From: Burkholderia guangdongensis
Lineage (GTDB): Bacteria; Pseudomonadota; Gammaproteobacteria; Burkholderiales; Burkholderiaceae
Assembly (NCBI RefSeq): GCF_013403875.1
Contig: NZ_JACBNX010000029.1
Coordinates: forward strand, 1-54,817
Reading direction: 5' to 3'
DNA: 54,817 nt
Below the pieces are notes generated by a model. The model was given only the letters and a program-made list of their open reading frames with translations. It made no database searches and had not been told where the DNA came from. Positions 1 to 8,813 of this stretch are shown one piece after another; position 1 is the stretch's first letter, and each line of letters begins with the position of its first letter. The translations under genes were made by a program, and so were the position numbers.

Positions 1-590
1 CCGACGCCATAGCCCGATCCCGCGGCGGCCGACCCGGCGCGCCCGCCGAACGACCAGTGCGCGGACACGTACAGCGGGCCGAACTGGCCTTCGTACTTCG
101 CCATGTTGTTCTCACGGAAGTTCGCGCCGGCCATCGCGACCACCGGCTCGAACTCGGGCGAGTAATAGGTCGGGGTGTAATCCGCCAGCGCGACGAACAT
201 CGACGTGTATTGCCGGCCGAACTCGAGCTTCTGGGTACCCTTGCCGCTACCGAGGCCGACGAATGCCTGCCGGCCGAACAGCAGGCCGCCGTTGCCGAGC
301 GCACCGTTGTCCGGATTGAACTGGTTCTCGAGGGTGAAGAACGCGGAGTAGCCGCCACCCAGATCCTCCGTGCCGCGCAAGCCGAAACGGGAGCTGGCGA
401 TGCCGGCAGGGTTCATCTGAAATTGCCTGCCCGACGCGCCGGGGATGATCGTGCCGTTGTTCGTGCCTTGTACGTGATTGACGAACTGGATGTCGGTCGT
501 CACCATCCCGTAAAGCGTGACGGACGACTGCGCGTGCGCGCCGCTCGCCAATGCAAGGGTTGCCACGCCGGCCAAATGACGTTTCTTCAA
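1..590 (-). CDS. Gram-negative porin (OmpC family), 3' end beyond window
   Basis: Outer-membrane general porin, a trimeric 16-strand barrel that lets small hydrophilic solutes through. The 196 codons present start with a signal peptide (KKRHLAGVATLALASGAHAQ), followed by the typical first strand SSVTLYGMVTTDIQF. The motifs SSRFGLRGTEDLGGG, FTLENQF and LFGRQAFVGL are hallmarks of Burkholderia/Neisseria porins. I chose a TTG start at 590 because GGAGGAG lies just upstream and no ATG fits the signal peptide. The family is usually 350-390 residues, so roughly half the gene lies outside the window. It is co-directional with the DUF1254 gene, with about 50 bases between them, but I see no clear terminator or promoter in the gap. 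Confidence 0.9.
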   Translation of the reverse strand, partial: MKKRHLAGVATLALASGAHAQSSVTLYGMVTTDIQFVNHVQGTNNGTIIPGASGRQFQMNPAGIASSRFGLRGTEDLGGGYSAFFTLENQFNPDNGALGNGGLLFGRQAFVGLGSGKGTQKLEFGRQYTSMFVALADYTPTYYSPEFEPVVAMAGANFRENNMAKYEGQFGPLYVSAHWSFGGRAGSAAAGSGYGV

Positions 591-640
591 GTCTCCTCCG
601 ATTGCTCATTGTGATGGGTGGTCGATGCGCACGGCCCGCG

Positions 641-1687
641 TCAATTCACCGGCCGGGCCTCGGGAAACTTCCAGGCGCCGCTGAGAATTTCCGCGCGCGG
701 CTGGTACATCCGCTCCAGGTAGTTCCAGCCCGGCGTGATCGGCAGGCAGTTGGCGATCTTGCCGCTCTCGCAACCGCCGAACTGGACGGTGATCGCACCG
801 TCGCTGTCGCGCTTGGCCGTCACGTTGTTGATCGTGTAGGCACCTTCGGCGTTCTTCTCGAAATAGCCTTTGGCGTTGTAGACGCTGATCGACCAGAAGG
901 CGTTCACAGGCGCGTCCTTGAGGCTCAGCCGATAGATCGTCTTGCCATCGTTCTGCCTGGGGGTGATGCTCACGTAGGTCGCTTCCTTTTCCGGCAGCCC
1001 GCCCCAGCCGAACGCGGTCCCGAGCAGGTGCCTCACCGGATCCACCTCGCTTCTGGTGCCGAACGTCCTGTCGGCATTCGGCGTGGTGGCCGCGAGTTCG
1101 AGCAGCGGCTCGCGCACCTTCTTGAGGCTGGCCGGATCCCATTGAGGCAGTTCGAGCTTGCCGGTTTCTTTCTGGCTGACCTTGATCGCATCCTGCAGCG
1201 CATGGACTTGCTTGAGGTCGTCCGCGCTGGCGGGGTCGACGAACATGCGGACGATGGCGATCGCGTAGCGCGTGCCGACGTTCTCCCTGGTCAGGGTGTA
1301 CGTGCCGCCGCCATGGTAGAGGGCCTGGGTGTAGTGGTCCTCGTCGAGGACCGCCAGCGACACGTAGCGCTTGCCCGGGTCGGGCATCGTGATGGTCACC
1401 GGGCCGGCGTCGAGATCGAACACGCCGTTGCTGTACAGCGTGTCCCGGTTCATCCGAATGACGGACTGCTTGTCGATCGGTGCGAGTTCGCGGCTGTGAT
1501 TCAGCTTGCCAACGCCGCCAGGTTTCGAGAGCTTCACGATGTAGCTGTCGGTTTCCGCCCGGACGAAATTGTCGACTGTGACGGCCGCGGCGGACGGCGC
1601 GGGCGTTTGCGCATTCGCGTGGCATGCGATGGCGAAAGCACTGATGCCCAGCACGGCAGCCGTGAAAGCCAGGGATTGGTCTTTCAT
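641..1687 (-). CDS. DUF1254/DUF1214 domain protein, exported
   Basis: Exported protein of about 348 residues with an N-terminal signal peptide (MKDQSLAFTAAVLGISAF, cleavage likely after HANA). It is followed by a DUF1254 segment (NRDTLYSNGVFDLDAGP) and a C-terminal DUF1214 segment (AFWSISVYNAKGYF, GCESGKIANCLPITPGWNY). The biochemical role of the family is not established; members are common in envelopes of environmental proteobacteria. The start at 1687 is preferred over an upstream in-frame ATG because GGAGAC stands seven bases before it and the signal peptide begins there. It is divergent from a Crp/Fnr regulator, which may control it. Confidence 0.85.
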   Translation of the reverse strand: MKDQSLAFTAAVLGISAFAIACHANAQTPAPSAAAVTVDNFVRAETDSYIVKLSKPGGVGKLNHSRELAPIDKQSVIRMNRDTLYSNGVFDLDAGPVTITMPDPGKRYVSLAVLDEDHYTQALYHGGGTYTLTRENVGTRYAIAIVRMFVDPASADDLKQVHALQDAIKVSQKETGKLELPQWDPASLKKVREPLLELAATTPNADRTFGTRSEVDPVRHLLGTAFGWGGLPEKEATYVSITPRQNDGKTIYRLSLKDAPVNAFWSISVYNAKGYFEKNAEGAYTINNVTAKRDSDGAITVQFGGCESGKIANCLPITPGWNYLERMYQPRAEILSGAWKFPEARPVN

Positions 1688-1729
1688 TGTCGATGTCTCC
1701 TTGGGGTGGAACGTCGTTATGATGGTTGT

Positions 1730-1782
1730 GGTTGACAAATCGGTCCATGGTAGACCACGGGGCGTGGATTATTCTGTCAACC
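1730..1782. promoter_or_regulatory. nested inverted repeats in divergent promoter region
   Basis: Between the DUF1254 gene and the Crp/Fnr gene there is an 8-bp inverted repeat, GGTTGACA (1730-1737) and TGTCAACC (1775-1782). Inside it lie GGTC/GACC arms (1742-1745 and 1753-1756) and CCACG-GGG-CGTGG (1755-1767). The outer left arm contains a TTGACA that could serve as a -35 element. The placement fits an operator for the adjacent Crp/Fnr protein or autoregulation, but the arms do not match the canonical TGTGA or TTGAT half-sites. Confidence 0.45.
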
Positions 1783-1809
1783 GCGCAACCAATTTTTCAG
1801 AATCGCGTC

Positions 1810-2556
1810 ATGGAAAACCCGCAACAGAAATCGCAGAGCCAGCGTGAGAAGATCGAACAAGGGTTGCGCAGTTGTCCGATGTTTCACGACTGGCCGGCCG
1901 ATCGTCTGTGGGAGTTGTCGCTCTCCGCGCGCCTCGCGCGCTATCGACGAGATACGCAGATACTGGTTTGCGAGGGCACTCCGCGAGACATTCTTCTAGT
2001 CGTGTCGGGGTCGGTCGAACTCGGGGCGACGAACGCCACTGGGGACAAGTACCTGCTGGCGGTGCTGGAGCCCGGCCAGGTCGTGCAGCTGGCGCATCTG
2101 CTGATGGAACAGGAAGACGTGCCGTCGCCGTACGTCTACCATGCCCGCAAGGATTCGCAGATTATCCACATTCCGTCCGCCGCCATGCGACGATTGCTGG
2201 ATGCGGAGCCAACGCTCTGGCGAAGCGTCGCGCTCCTCGTACTGCGGCGGCATCGTCTTTCAACCAGGAGCCTCAAGGATAGGGCGATTCGCTCCATTCG
2301 GCGCCGTCTGGCCATCGCGCTGATGAATCTCGCGAAAGACTATGACAGTCGGGAGACCGACGTCTATCGCACCGAATTGCACATCTCGCAGACCGACTTG
2401 GCCAACATGCTCAAAGTGTCCAGGCAGACGGTCGGCAAGGAACTGAGACGACTGCAGGATGAGGGGGGCGTGAATCGCAGCGGCGGATACAACCGGATTT
2501 CACTGAACATCCCCGGGCTGAAGCGTATCGTGCAGGAAGATGAATGCGCCGAGTAA
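1810..2556 (+). CDS. Crp/Fnr-family transcriptional regulator
   Basis: Cytoplasmic transcription factor of 248 residues. The N-terminal half is a cyclic-nucleotide-binding-type beta barrel (for example RDTQILVCEGTPRDILLVVSGSVEL), followed by a long dimerisation helix. The C-terminal winged helix carries the recognition motif SQTDLANMLKVSRQTVGKEL. I see no FNR-type cysteine cluster near the N-terminus and no clear cAMP-contact arginine, so the effector is unknown. The start at 1810 (MENPQQK) is chosen because upstream in-frame codons run into the palindromic promoter region. It is transcribed away from the DUF1254 gene, which is a plausible target. Confidence 0.85.
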   Translation: MENPQQKSQSQREKIEQGLRSCPMFHDWPADRLWELSLSARLARYRRDTQILVCEGTPRDILLVVSGSVELGATNATGDKYLLAVLEPGQVVQLAHLLMEQEDVPSPYVYHARKDSQIIHIPSAAMRRLLDAEPTLWRSVALLVLRRHRLSTRSLKDRAIRSIRRRLAIALMNLAKDYDSRETDVYRTELHISQTDLANMLKVSRQTVGKELRRLQDEGGVNRSGGYNRISLNIPGLKRIVQEDECAE

Positions 2557-2618
2557 CCGTCCGCCGAGTCGAGCGCATTCATCAATGCTTGAACCAACCA
2601 GCGTGCCGCAAAAAACAC

Positions 2619-2645
2619 GAGGGGCCGTTCGTCGAACGGCCCCTC
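2619..2645 (-). terminator. intrinsic terminator of the glucose ABC operon
   Basis: A 12-bp perfect stem (GAGGGGCCGTTC / GAACGGCCCCTC) with a 3-base loop. On the plus strand it is preceded by six A residues at about 2610-2615, which give a U-tract for minus-strand transcription arriving from the ABC operon. It lies just beyond the ATPase gene stop and may also stop transcription of the Crp/Fnr gene from the other side. Confidence 0.85.
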
Positions 2646-2674
2646 TTCGTTGGCGACACACCGCGCGGGCCGCG

Positions 2675-3793
2675 TCAGGCGATCCGCGCCTCCGACGCCG
2701 GATCGAACAGCACCGCCTTCGACGTATCGAACAGCAGCGACAGCGTCTGCGCCGGCTGCGGATTCGCGGCCGGGTGCACGCGCGCGACGATCCGCTTGCC
2801 GTTCACCTGCGCGAACACGTGCGTATCCGGGCCGGTCGGCTCGGTCACGTCGACGCGCACATCGATCGGCTGAAGATGCGCGCCGCCGCCGTCGTGCGCA
2901 TGCCGCACGTCGGTGATCCGCTCCGGGCGCAGGCCGAGGATCACGTCGCGGCCGATGTGCGACTTCAGCTTCGCCGCGTCGAACGGCAGCGTCAGCACGC
3001 CGCGCGACACACCGGTGTCGATCTCGAGCGCAACGCCCGCGCCCTGCTCCGCCAGCCGGCCGTTGATGAAGTTCATCGGCGGCGCGCCGATGAAGCCCGC
3101 GACGAACAAATTCGACGGCGAATCGTAGATGTCCTGCGGCGCGCCGAACTGCTGGACGACACCATCCTTCATCACCGCGATCCGGTCGCCGAGCGTCATC
3201 GCCTCGATCTGGTCGTGCGTCACGTAGACGATCGTCGTGCCGAGGCGCTGATGCAGCAGCTTGATCTCCGCGCGCATCTCGATGCGCAGCTTCGCGTCGA
3301 GGTTCGACAGCGGCTCGTCGAACAGGAACATCACCGGATCGCGCGCGAGCGCGCGGCCCATCGCGACGCGCTGCCGCTGGCCGCCGGACAGCTGCCCCGG
3401 CTTGCGGTCGAGCAGATGCTGGATCTGCAGCATCTGCGCGACACGATCGACAATCTGGTTCTGCTCGTTCTTCGGCACCTTGCGGATGTTCAGGCCGAAC
3501 GAAATGTTGTCGCGCACCGACATCGACGGATACAGCGCGTACGACTGGAACACCATTGCAATGTCGCGATCCTTCGGCGACAGGTCGTTGACGACCTTGT
3601 CGCCCATCAGGATCTCGCCGCTCGTCACCGTCTCGAGGCCGGCGATCATGTTGAGCAACGTGGATTTCCCGCAGCCCGAACCGCCGACGAGGATCAGGAA
3701 CTGGCCGTCCTCGATCTCGATGTCGACACCCTTCAGGACCGGCACCCCGTTCGGGTAGGTCTTGTACACGTCGCGAATGGAAAGGCTTGCCAT
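2675..3793 (-). CDS. ugpC: sugar ABC transporter ATPase (UgpC/MalK type)
   Basis: The ATP-hydrolysing subunit of a carbohydrate importer, 372 residues and full length for the MalK/UgpC family. Visible motifs are Walker A GGSGCGKST (37-45), Q-loop glutamine 83, signature LSGGQ (135-139), Walker B MFLFDE (155-160) and switch histidine 193. These are followed by the C-terminal TOBE/regulatory region. By homology it is often labelled UgpC (glycerol-3-phosphate), but its place as the last gene of an operon with a GtsA-like glucose-binding protein, opposite zwf, points to glucose. It sits about 100 bases after the second permease gene and is followed by a strong terminator. Confidence 0.92.
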   Translation of the reverse strand: MASLSIRDVYKTYPNGVPVLKGVDIEIEDGQFLILVGGSGCGKSTLLNMIAGLETVTSGEILMGDKVVNDLSPKDRDIAMVFQSYALYPSMSVRDNISFGLNIRKVPKNEQNQIVDRVAQMLQIQHLLDRKPGQLSGGQRQRVAMGRALARDPVMFLFDEPLSNLDAKLRIEMRAEIKLLHQRLGTTIVYVTHDQIEAMTLGDRIAVMKDGVVQQFGAPQDIYDSPSNLFVAGFIGAPPMNFINGRLAEQGAGVALEIDTGVSRGVLTLPFDAAKLKSHIGRDVILGLRPERITDVRHAHDGGGAHLQPIDVRVDVTEPTGPDTHVFAQVNGKRIVARVHPAANPQPAQTLSLLFDTSKAVLFDPASEARIA

Positions 3794-3892
3794 GCTTGTT
3801 TCCTTTGTCTCCAGCGGCGCGGCGAAAAAGCCGCGCCGTCTCGTTGCGATGCGCCGCGCGTCACGCGCTCGGCAGATGCTTCGTTGCTGCGC

Positions 3893-4750
3893 TCAACCCT
3901 TCACCGCGCCCGCCGTCAGGCCGCGCACGAAATAGCGGCCGGCAATCACGTAGACGAGCAGCGTCGGCAGCGCGGCGATGATCGCGCCCGCCATGTCGAC
4001 GTTGTATTCCTTCACGCCGGTCGACGTGTTCACGAGGTTGTTCAGCGCGACCGTGATCGGCATCGAGTCGACGCCGGAGAACACGATGCCGAACAGGAAG
4101 TCGTTCCAGATTTGCGTGAACTGCCAGATCACGCACACCATGAAGATCGGCAGCGACACCGGCAGCAGGATCTTCAGGAAGATCGTGAAGAAGCCCGCGC
4201 CGTCGATGCGCGCCGCCTTCACGAGCTCGGCCGGAATGCTCACGTAGAAGTTGCGGAAGAACATCGTCGTGAACGCGATCCCGTACACGACGTGCACGAA
4301 GATCAGGCCGGGAATCGTGTTCGCGAGCCCGAGCATGCCCTCGAGGCGCGCCATCGGCAGCAGGATCACCTGGAACGGGATGAAGCAGCCGACGAGCAGC
4401 ATCGTGAACAGCGCGTCCGCGCCGCGAAAGCGCCAGTGCGTGAGCACGTAGCCGTTGAACGCGCCGACGAGCGACGAGATCAGCACGGCCGGGATCACCA
4501 TCTCGACCGAGTTCAGGAAGAACGGCTTCATCCCGTCGCAGCGCACGCCGGTGCACGCGCCGCTCCACGCCTTCACCCACGGATCGAAGGTCCAGTGCGT
4601 CGGCGGCGTCAGCAGATTGCCGGTGCGCAGCTGGTCAAGATCCTTGAACGACGTCGACAGCATCACGTACAGCGGGAACAGGAAGTACAGCGCGAACAGG
4701 ATCAGCGCCGCGTAGATCACCGCGCGGCTGATGGTCATCTTAGGCTGCAT
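3893..4750 (-). CDS. gtsC: glucose-type ABC transporter permease (MalG/GtsC-like)
   Basis: Inner-membrane permease of 285 residues with about six hydrophobic segments, the first at AVIYAALILFALYFLFPLYV. The cytoplasmic EAA loop (ELVKAARIDGAGFFTIFLKI) couples to the ATPase. A periplasmic insert with two cysteines (ACTGVRC) is seen after the first helix. The start at 4750 is supported by GAGGAG upstream, and the gene overlaps the end of the preceding permease by 11 bases, indicating translational coupling. The gts symbol follows Pseudomonas glucose systems; the substrate is inferred from neighbours. Confidence 0.88.
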   Translation of the reverse strand: MQPKMTISRAVIYAALILFALYFLFPLYVMLSTSFKDLDQLRTGNLLTPPTHWTFDPWVKAWSGACTGVRCDGMKPFFLNSVEMVIPAVLISSLVGAFNGYVLTHWRFRGADALFTMLLVGCFIPFQVILLPMARLEGMLGLANTIPGLIFVHVVYGIAFTTMFFRNFYVSIPAELVKAARIDGAGFFTIFLKILLPVSLPIFMVCVIWQFTQIWNDFLFGIVFSGVDSMPITVALNNLVNTSTGVKEYNVDMAGAIIAALPTLLVYVIAGRYFVRGLTAGAVKG

Positions 4751-5678
4751 TGCGGGTGCTCCTCGATTCCATATACATGAGCGGCACGAGCACCGCGACG
4801 ACGGTCGCGAGCATCATCACCGACGACGCCGCGCCGACGCCCAGCTGACCGCGGCTGAACGAGAACGTGTACATGAAGATCGCCGGCAGCGACGACGACG
4901 TGCCCGGCCCGCCCGCCGTCAGCGCGACGACGAGGTCGAAGGTCTTGATCGTGATGTGGCAGAGGATCAGCAGCACCGAGAAAAACACCGGGCGCATGCT
5001 CGGAATCACGATCTTGCGGTAGATCGTCGGCAGCGTCGCGCCGTCGACCTGCGCGGCCTTGAAGATCTCCGCGTCGACGCCGCGCAGGCCTGCCAGGAAC
5101 AGCGCCATCACGAAGCCGGTCGATTGCCAGACGGCCGCGATCACGACGCAGAAGATCGCCTTGTCCGGATCGTCGAGCCAGCCGAACGAGAAGCTCGACC
5201 AGCCCCAGTCGTGCATCACCTTCTCGAGGCCGAGGCCGGGATTCAGGATCCACTGCCACGCGGTGCCGGTCACGATGAACGACAGCGCCATCGGATACAG
5301 GAACACCGCGCGCAGCGCGCCTTCGTTGCGGATCTTCTGGTCGAGCAGGATCGCCAGGAACAGGCCGAGGAACACGCAGATGCCGATGAACGGAATCCCG
5401 AACCAGCCGAGGTTCGCGGCGGACGTCCACCAGACGTCGTTCTGGAACAGATCCGTATAACGGCCGAAGCCGTCGAACGTGTAGTTCGGCAACAGCCGCG
5501 AGTGGGTCAGCGACAGATAGCCGGTAATCGCGATGAAGCCGTAGATGAACACGACGGCGATCGCCACGCTGGGCGCGAGCACCAGCTTCGGAATCCAGCG
5601 GTCGGCGAGTGCCGACAGCGGCGACGCGCGTCGTGCGACGGTCGCGCCGGATCCATTTCCGCTAAGAGGGGAAGCCAC
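4740..5678 (-). CDS. gtsB: glucose-type ABC transporter permease (MalF/GtsB-like)
   Basis: Inner-membrane permease of 312 residues, partner of the MalG-like subunit. Hydrophobic helices start at LVLAPSVAIAVVFIYGFIAI, and the EAA-loop region is EIFKAAQVDGATLPTIYRKI. The likely start is a GTG at 5678, with AGGAG about ten bases upstream; no ATG fits as well. It follows the binding-protein gene after about 70 bases and overlaps the next permease, as in a typical four-gene sugar importer operon. Confidence 0.88.
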   Translation of the reverse strand: MASPLSGNGSGATVARRASPLSALADRWIPKLVLAPSVAIAVVFIYGFIAITGYLSLTHSRLLPNYTFDGFGRYTDLFQNDVWWTSAANLGWFGIPFIGICVFLGLFLAILLDQKIRNEGALRAVFLYPMALSFIVTGTAWQWILNPGLGLEKVMHDWGWSSFSFGWLDDPDKAIFCVVIAAVWQSTGFVMALFLAGLRGVDAEIFKAAQVDGATLPTIYRKIVIPSMRPVFFSVLLILCHITIKTFDLVVALTAGGPGTSSSLPAIFMYTFSFSRGQLGVGAASSVMMLATVVAVLVPLMYMESRSTRNAA

Positions 5679-5749
5679 TTGATTCGACTCCTGAAACGAG
5701 AGGTGACGCGGCCCGGCATGCCGGGCCGCCCGACGTGCGCCGTCGCGCG

Positions 5750-6994
5750 TTACTTCACCTTCGCGGCCTTCGCGAGCTGCTCGACCGCCGTCTTCGGATC
5801 TTCCGACGAGTTCATGAACTTCGTCACGACGTCGGTGATCGCGCCGGCGGTCGCATCACCCTGCGCCATCCCGTGCGCGAGCGACGGCACGTAGCCGCCC
5901 GCCTTGATCGCGGTCTGCTCGTCCGCATACGACTTCTTCGCGCAGTCGTCGAACTTGTCCATCTTCACGCCAAGGCGCACCGGGATCGAACCCTTCAGCA
6001 GGCTGAACTGCTCCTGGAACGCCGGCGACATGATCGTCTTCGCGAGCGCGAGCTGGCCCGGCGTCGCGTTGCTGCCGCCCTTCTGCTGGAAGAACACGAA
6101 CGAGTCGACGTTGTACGTGTACGCGCTCGCGGTGCCCGGCACCGGCGCGCACACGTAGTCCTTGCCCGACTTCTTGCCGGCGTTCTCGAACTCGCCCTTC
6201 GCCCAGTCGCCCATGAACTGCATGCCGGCCTTGCCGTTGATGACCATCGCGGTCGCGAGGTTCCAGTCACGGCCGTTGCGGCCGCTGTCGAAGTAGCCCT
6301 GGATCTTGCGCACGGTGTTGAACACGTCGAGCATCTGCGGCGACGTCAGCGTCTTCTGGTCGAGGTCGACGAGCGCCTTCTTGTAGAACGCCGGCCCCTG
6401 CGACAGCACGACGTCTTCCCACAGCGTCAGGTCCTGCCACGGCTGGCCGCCCATCGCGATCGGCATGATGCCGGCCGCCTTCATCTTGTCGGCGACCGCG
6501 AAGAATTCGGGCCAGGTGGCGGGCGGCTGCGCGTGCACCTTGTCGAGCGCGGCCTTGTTGATGTAGAGCCAGTTCACGCGGTGCACCGAGAACGGCGCGC
6601 CGACGTAATGGCCCTTGTATTTCATGATCGCGTCGATCTGCGGCGGCAGGTTCGCCTTCCAGTCGCCGGCGGCGGCATCGATGTTGACGAGCACGCCCTG
6701 ATCCGCCCAGTCCTGAATCAGCGGGCCCTTGATCTGCGCGGCCGACGGCGCGTCGCCGGAGATCACCTTCGTCTTCAGCGCGGTCATCGCCGCCGCGCCG
6801 GCACCGCCCGCGACCGCGAAGTCCTTCCACACGTAGCCCTGCTTCTGCAGGTCGTCCTTCAGCGCGCCGACGGCCTTCGCCTCGCCGCCCGACGTCCACC
6901 AGTGCAACACCGTCACATTCTCGGCCGCCTGCGCGTTGACGCCGGCCATCAGACCCGCGGCGCACAGCGCACCCATGATCGCGCGAACTTTCAT
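5750..6994 (-). CDS. gtsA: periplasmic glucose-binding protein of ABC importer (GtsA-like)
   Basis: Periplasmic solute-binding protein of 414 residues. A signal peptide (MKVRAIMGALCAAGLMAG, cleavage after NAQA) precedes the mature start ENVTVLHWWTSGGEAKAVGA. The segments AVAGGAGAAAMTALK and AAQIKGPLIQDW are characteristic of GtsA-type glucose-binding proteins. The start at 6994 has GGAGGAG upstream. It is the first gene of the operon binding protein - permease - permease - ATPase. The 257-base gap to divergent zwf contains a HexR-type operator 171 bases upstream of this start, so joint control with the Entner-Doudoroff genes is possible. Confidence 0.92.
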   Translation of the reverse strand: MKVRAIMGALCAAGLMAGVNAQAAENVTVLHWWTSGGEAKAVGALKDDLQKQGYVWKDFAVAGGAGAAAMTALKTKVISGDAPSAAQIKGPLIQDWADQGVLVNIDAAAGDWKANLPPQIDAIMKYKGHYVGAPFSVHRVNWLYINKAALDKVHAQPPATWPEFFAVADKMKAAGIMPIAMGGQPWQDLTLWEDVVLSQGPAFYKKALVDLDQKTLTSPQMLDVFNTVRKIQGYFDSGRNGRDWNLATAMVINGKAGMQFMGDWAKGEFENAGKKSGKDYVCAPVPGTASAYTYNVDSFVFFQQKGGSNATPGQLALAKTIMSPAFQEQFSLLKGSIPVRLGVKMDKFDDCAKKSYADEQTAIKAGGYVPSLAHGMAQGDATAGAITDVVTKFMNSSEDPKTAVEQLAKAAKVK

Positions 6995-7164
6995 TACTTG
7001 TCTCCTCCAGAGTGAATCAACTCGTCAGGCTCCCGGATCGGGAGATTGTGTCATCGATGTCCGATACCATCCGGCACATCGCGCGCCGTTCCCGCGAAGC
7101 GGGCGCGGCGGCATCGGCCCCGCTGCATTTTTTTCTTCGCACGGGTGCTATCCATTGCGGCGGA

Positions 7165-7181
7165 TTGTAGTTAAACTACAA
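7165..7181. promoter_or_regulatory. HexR-type operator (perfect 17-bp palindrome)
   Basis: TTGTAGTTAAACTACAA is an 8+1+8 perfect palindrome. It matches the TGTA(A/G)TT...AA(C/T)TACA pattern known for HexR, the RpiR-family repressor of Entner-Doudoroff genes that is released by 2-keto-3-deoxy-6-phosphogluconate. It stands about 70 bases before zwf and between the two divergent glucose transcripts. The window encodes a HexR-like domain fused to glucokinase, the obvious candidate to bind here. Confidence 0.8.
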
Positions 7182-7251
7182 TTCAGTGTCAAAATTATTT
7201 TTATCGGACTACGGCATCACCCCCGGTCACCCACTCTCCCGGCAAAGACAC

Positions 7252-8721
7252 ATGCAAACCGATTCCAGCTTCACCTTCGTTCTGTTCGGCGGCACCGGCG
7301 ATCTGTCGATGCGCAAGATCCTCCCCGCGCTGTTCGAGGCGCATCGCGGCAACATGCTGGCGGAGAGCGGGCGGATCGTCTCGGTCGCGCGTCATGACAC
7401 GGATCTCCCCGGCTATCTCGAATGGGTCGAGGAACATGTGAAGCCGCACGCGATGAAAGCCGCGCGCGGCGCGTTCGACGAAGCGGCGTGGAAAAGTTTC
7501 GTCGCGCGGCTCGTCTACGTGCCGCTCGATGCGGGCCGCGTGGAGGACTACGCGGCGCTGCGCGACGTGATCGCGCCGCTGCCCGGCATCCGCGTGTTCT
7601 ACCTGGCGACGGGCCCGTCGCTGTTCGAGCCGATCTGCGAGGCGCTCGCGTCGGTCGGGCTGAACCAGGGCGCGCGGATCGTGCTCGAGAAGCCGCTCGG
7701 CTATGATCTGCGCTCGTCGAACGAGATCAACGACGCGGTCGGCCGGATCTTCGCGGAAGAGCAGATCTACCGGATCGACCACTATCTCGGGAAAGAGCCG
7801 GTGCAGAATCTGCTCGCGCTGCGCTTCGGCAACGCGCTGTTCGAGCCGCTGTGGCGCCGCGAATGGGTCGAGAGCATCCAGATCACGATCGCCGAGCAGC
7901 TCGGGGTCGAAGCGCGCGGCGATTTCTACGACAATACCGGCGCGCTGCGCGACATGGTGCAGAACCACCTGCTGCAGTTGCTGTCGATCGTCGCGATGGA
8001 GCCGCCGCACTCGATGGATTCCGACTCGGTGCGCGACGAGAAGCTGCGCGTGCTGCGGGCGCTGAAGCCCGTCGATTCACGCGACATCGGCAAGGTCGCG
8101 GTGCGCGGGCAGTATCATGCGGGCGTCGTCAAGGGGCAGCAGGTGCCCGGCTACGCGACCGAGCCCGGCGTGAAACCCGACAGCGCAACCGAGACGTTCG
8201 TCGCGCTGAAGGTCGAGATCGAGAACTGGCGCTGGGCCGGCGTGCCGTTTTTCCTGCGCACCGGCAAGCGGCTCGCGGAGCGCGTTGCGGAGATCGTCGT
8301 GAACTTCCGTCCGGTGCCGCACTCGGCGCTCGGGTCGTCCGCGTTGCGGCCGGGCGCGAACCGGCTCGTGATCCGCCTGCAGCCGAACGAAACGATTCGC
8401 CTGTACTGCCTCGCGAAGCAGCCCGGCGAAGGGATGAACCTCGCGAGCGTGCACCTCGACCTCGCGTTCGACCAGTTCTTCAAGGAAGGGCAGATGGAGG
8501 CGTACCAGCGCCTGCTGCTCGACGTGATCAACGGCCGCCTGGCCCTCTTCGTGCGGCGCGACGAGCAGGAAGCCGCGTGGCTGTGGGTCGAGCCGATCCT
8601 GAACGAATGGGCGAGCTCGCTGAAGCCGCCGAAGCCGTATGCGGCCGGCACCTGGGGCCCCGCCGCGTCGAGCGCGATGCTCGCGCAGCACGGCACCTGC
8701 TGGCTCGAAGAGGAAAATTGA
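7252..8721 (+). CDS. zwf: glucose-6-phosphate 1-dehydrogenase
   Basis: Cytoplasmic enzyme oxidising glucose 6-phosphate to 6-phosphogluconolactone with NAD(P)+, the entry to the Entner-Doudoroff and pentose phosphate routes. The 489 residues are the usual length. Visible are the N-terminal dinucleotide-binding segment (FVLFGGTGDLSMRKILPAL), the EKPLG motif and the active-site signature RIDHYLGKE. The start at 7252 (MQTDSS) is chosen because the Rossmann strand follows at once, and upstream in-frame codons would pass through the promoter. It begins an operon with pgl and the glucokinase-HexR fusion, and probably lies under the palindrome at 7165-7181. Confidence 0.97.
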   Translation: MQTDSSFTFVLFGGTGDLSMRKILPALFEAHRGNMLAESGRIVSVARHDTDLPGYLEWVEEHVKPHAMKAARGAFDEAAWKSFVARLVYVPLDAGRVEDYAALRDVIAPLPGIRVFYLATGPSLFEPICEALASVGLNQGARIVLEKPLGYDLRSSNEINDAVGRIFAEEQIYRIDHYLGKEPVQNLLALRFGNALFEPLWRREWVESIQITIAEQLGVEARGDFYDNTGALRDMVQNHLLQLLSIVAMEPPHSMDSDSVRDEKLRVLRALKPVDSRDIGKVAVRGQYHAGVVKGQQVPGYATEPGVKPDSATETFVALKVEIENWRWAGVPFFLRTGKRLAERVAEIVVNFRPVPHSALGSSALRPGANRLVIRLQPNETIRLYCLAKQPGEGMNLASVHLDLAFDQFFKEGQMEAYQRLLLDVINGRLALFVRRDEQEAAWLWVEPILNEWASSLKPPKPYAAGTWGPAASSAMLAQHGTCWLEEEN

Positions 8722-8813
8722 CGGTATACCGGGCGCGGTGCGAAGCCGCGCCCGGGCGCAGTCGCTATAAGATTCACGAAGTTCCACGACAACAATTGCA
8801 GTCCGGAGGAGAT

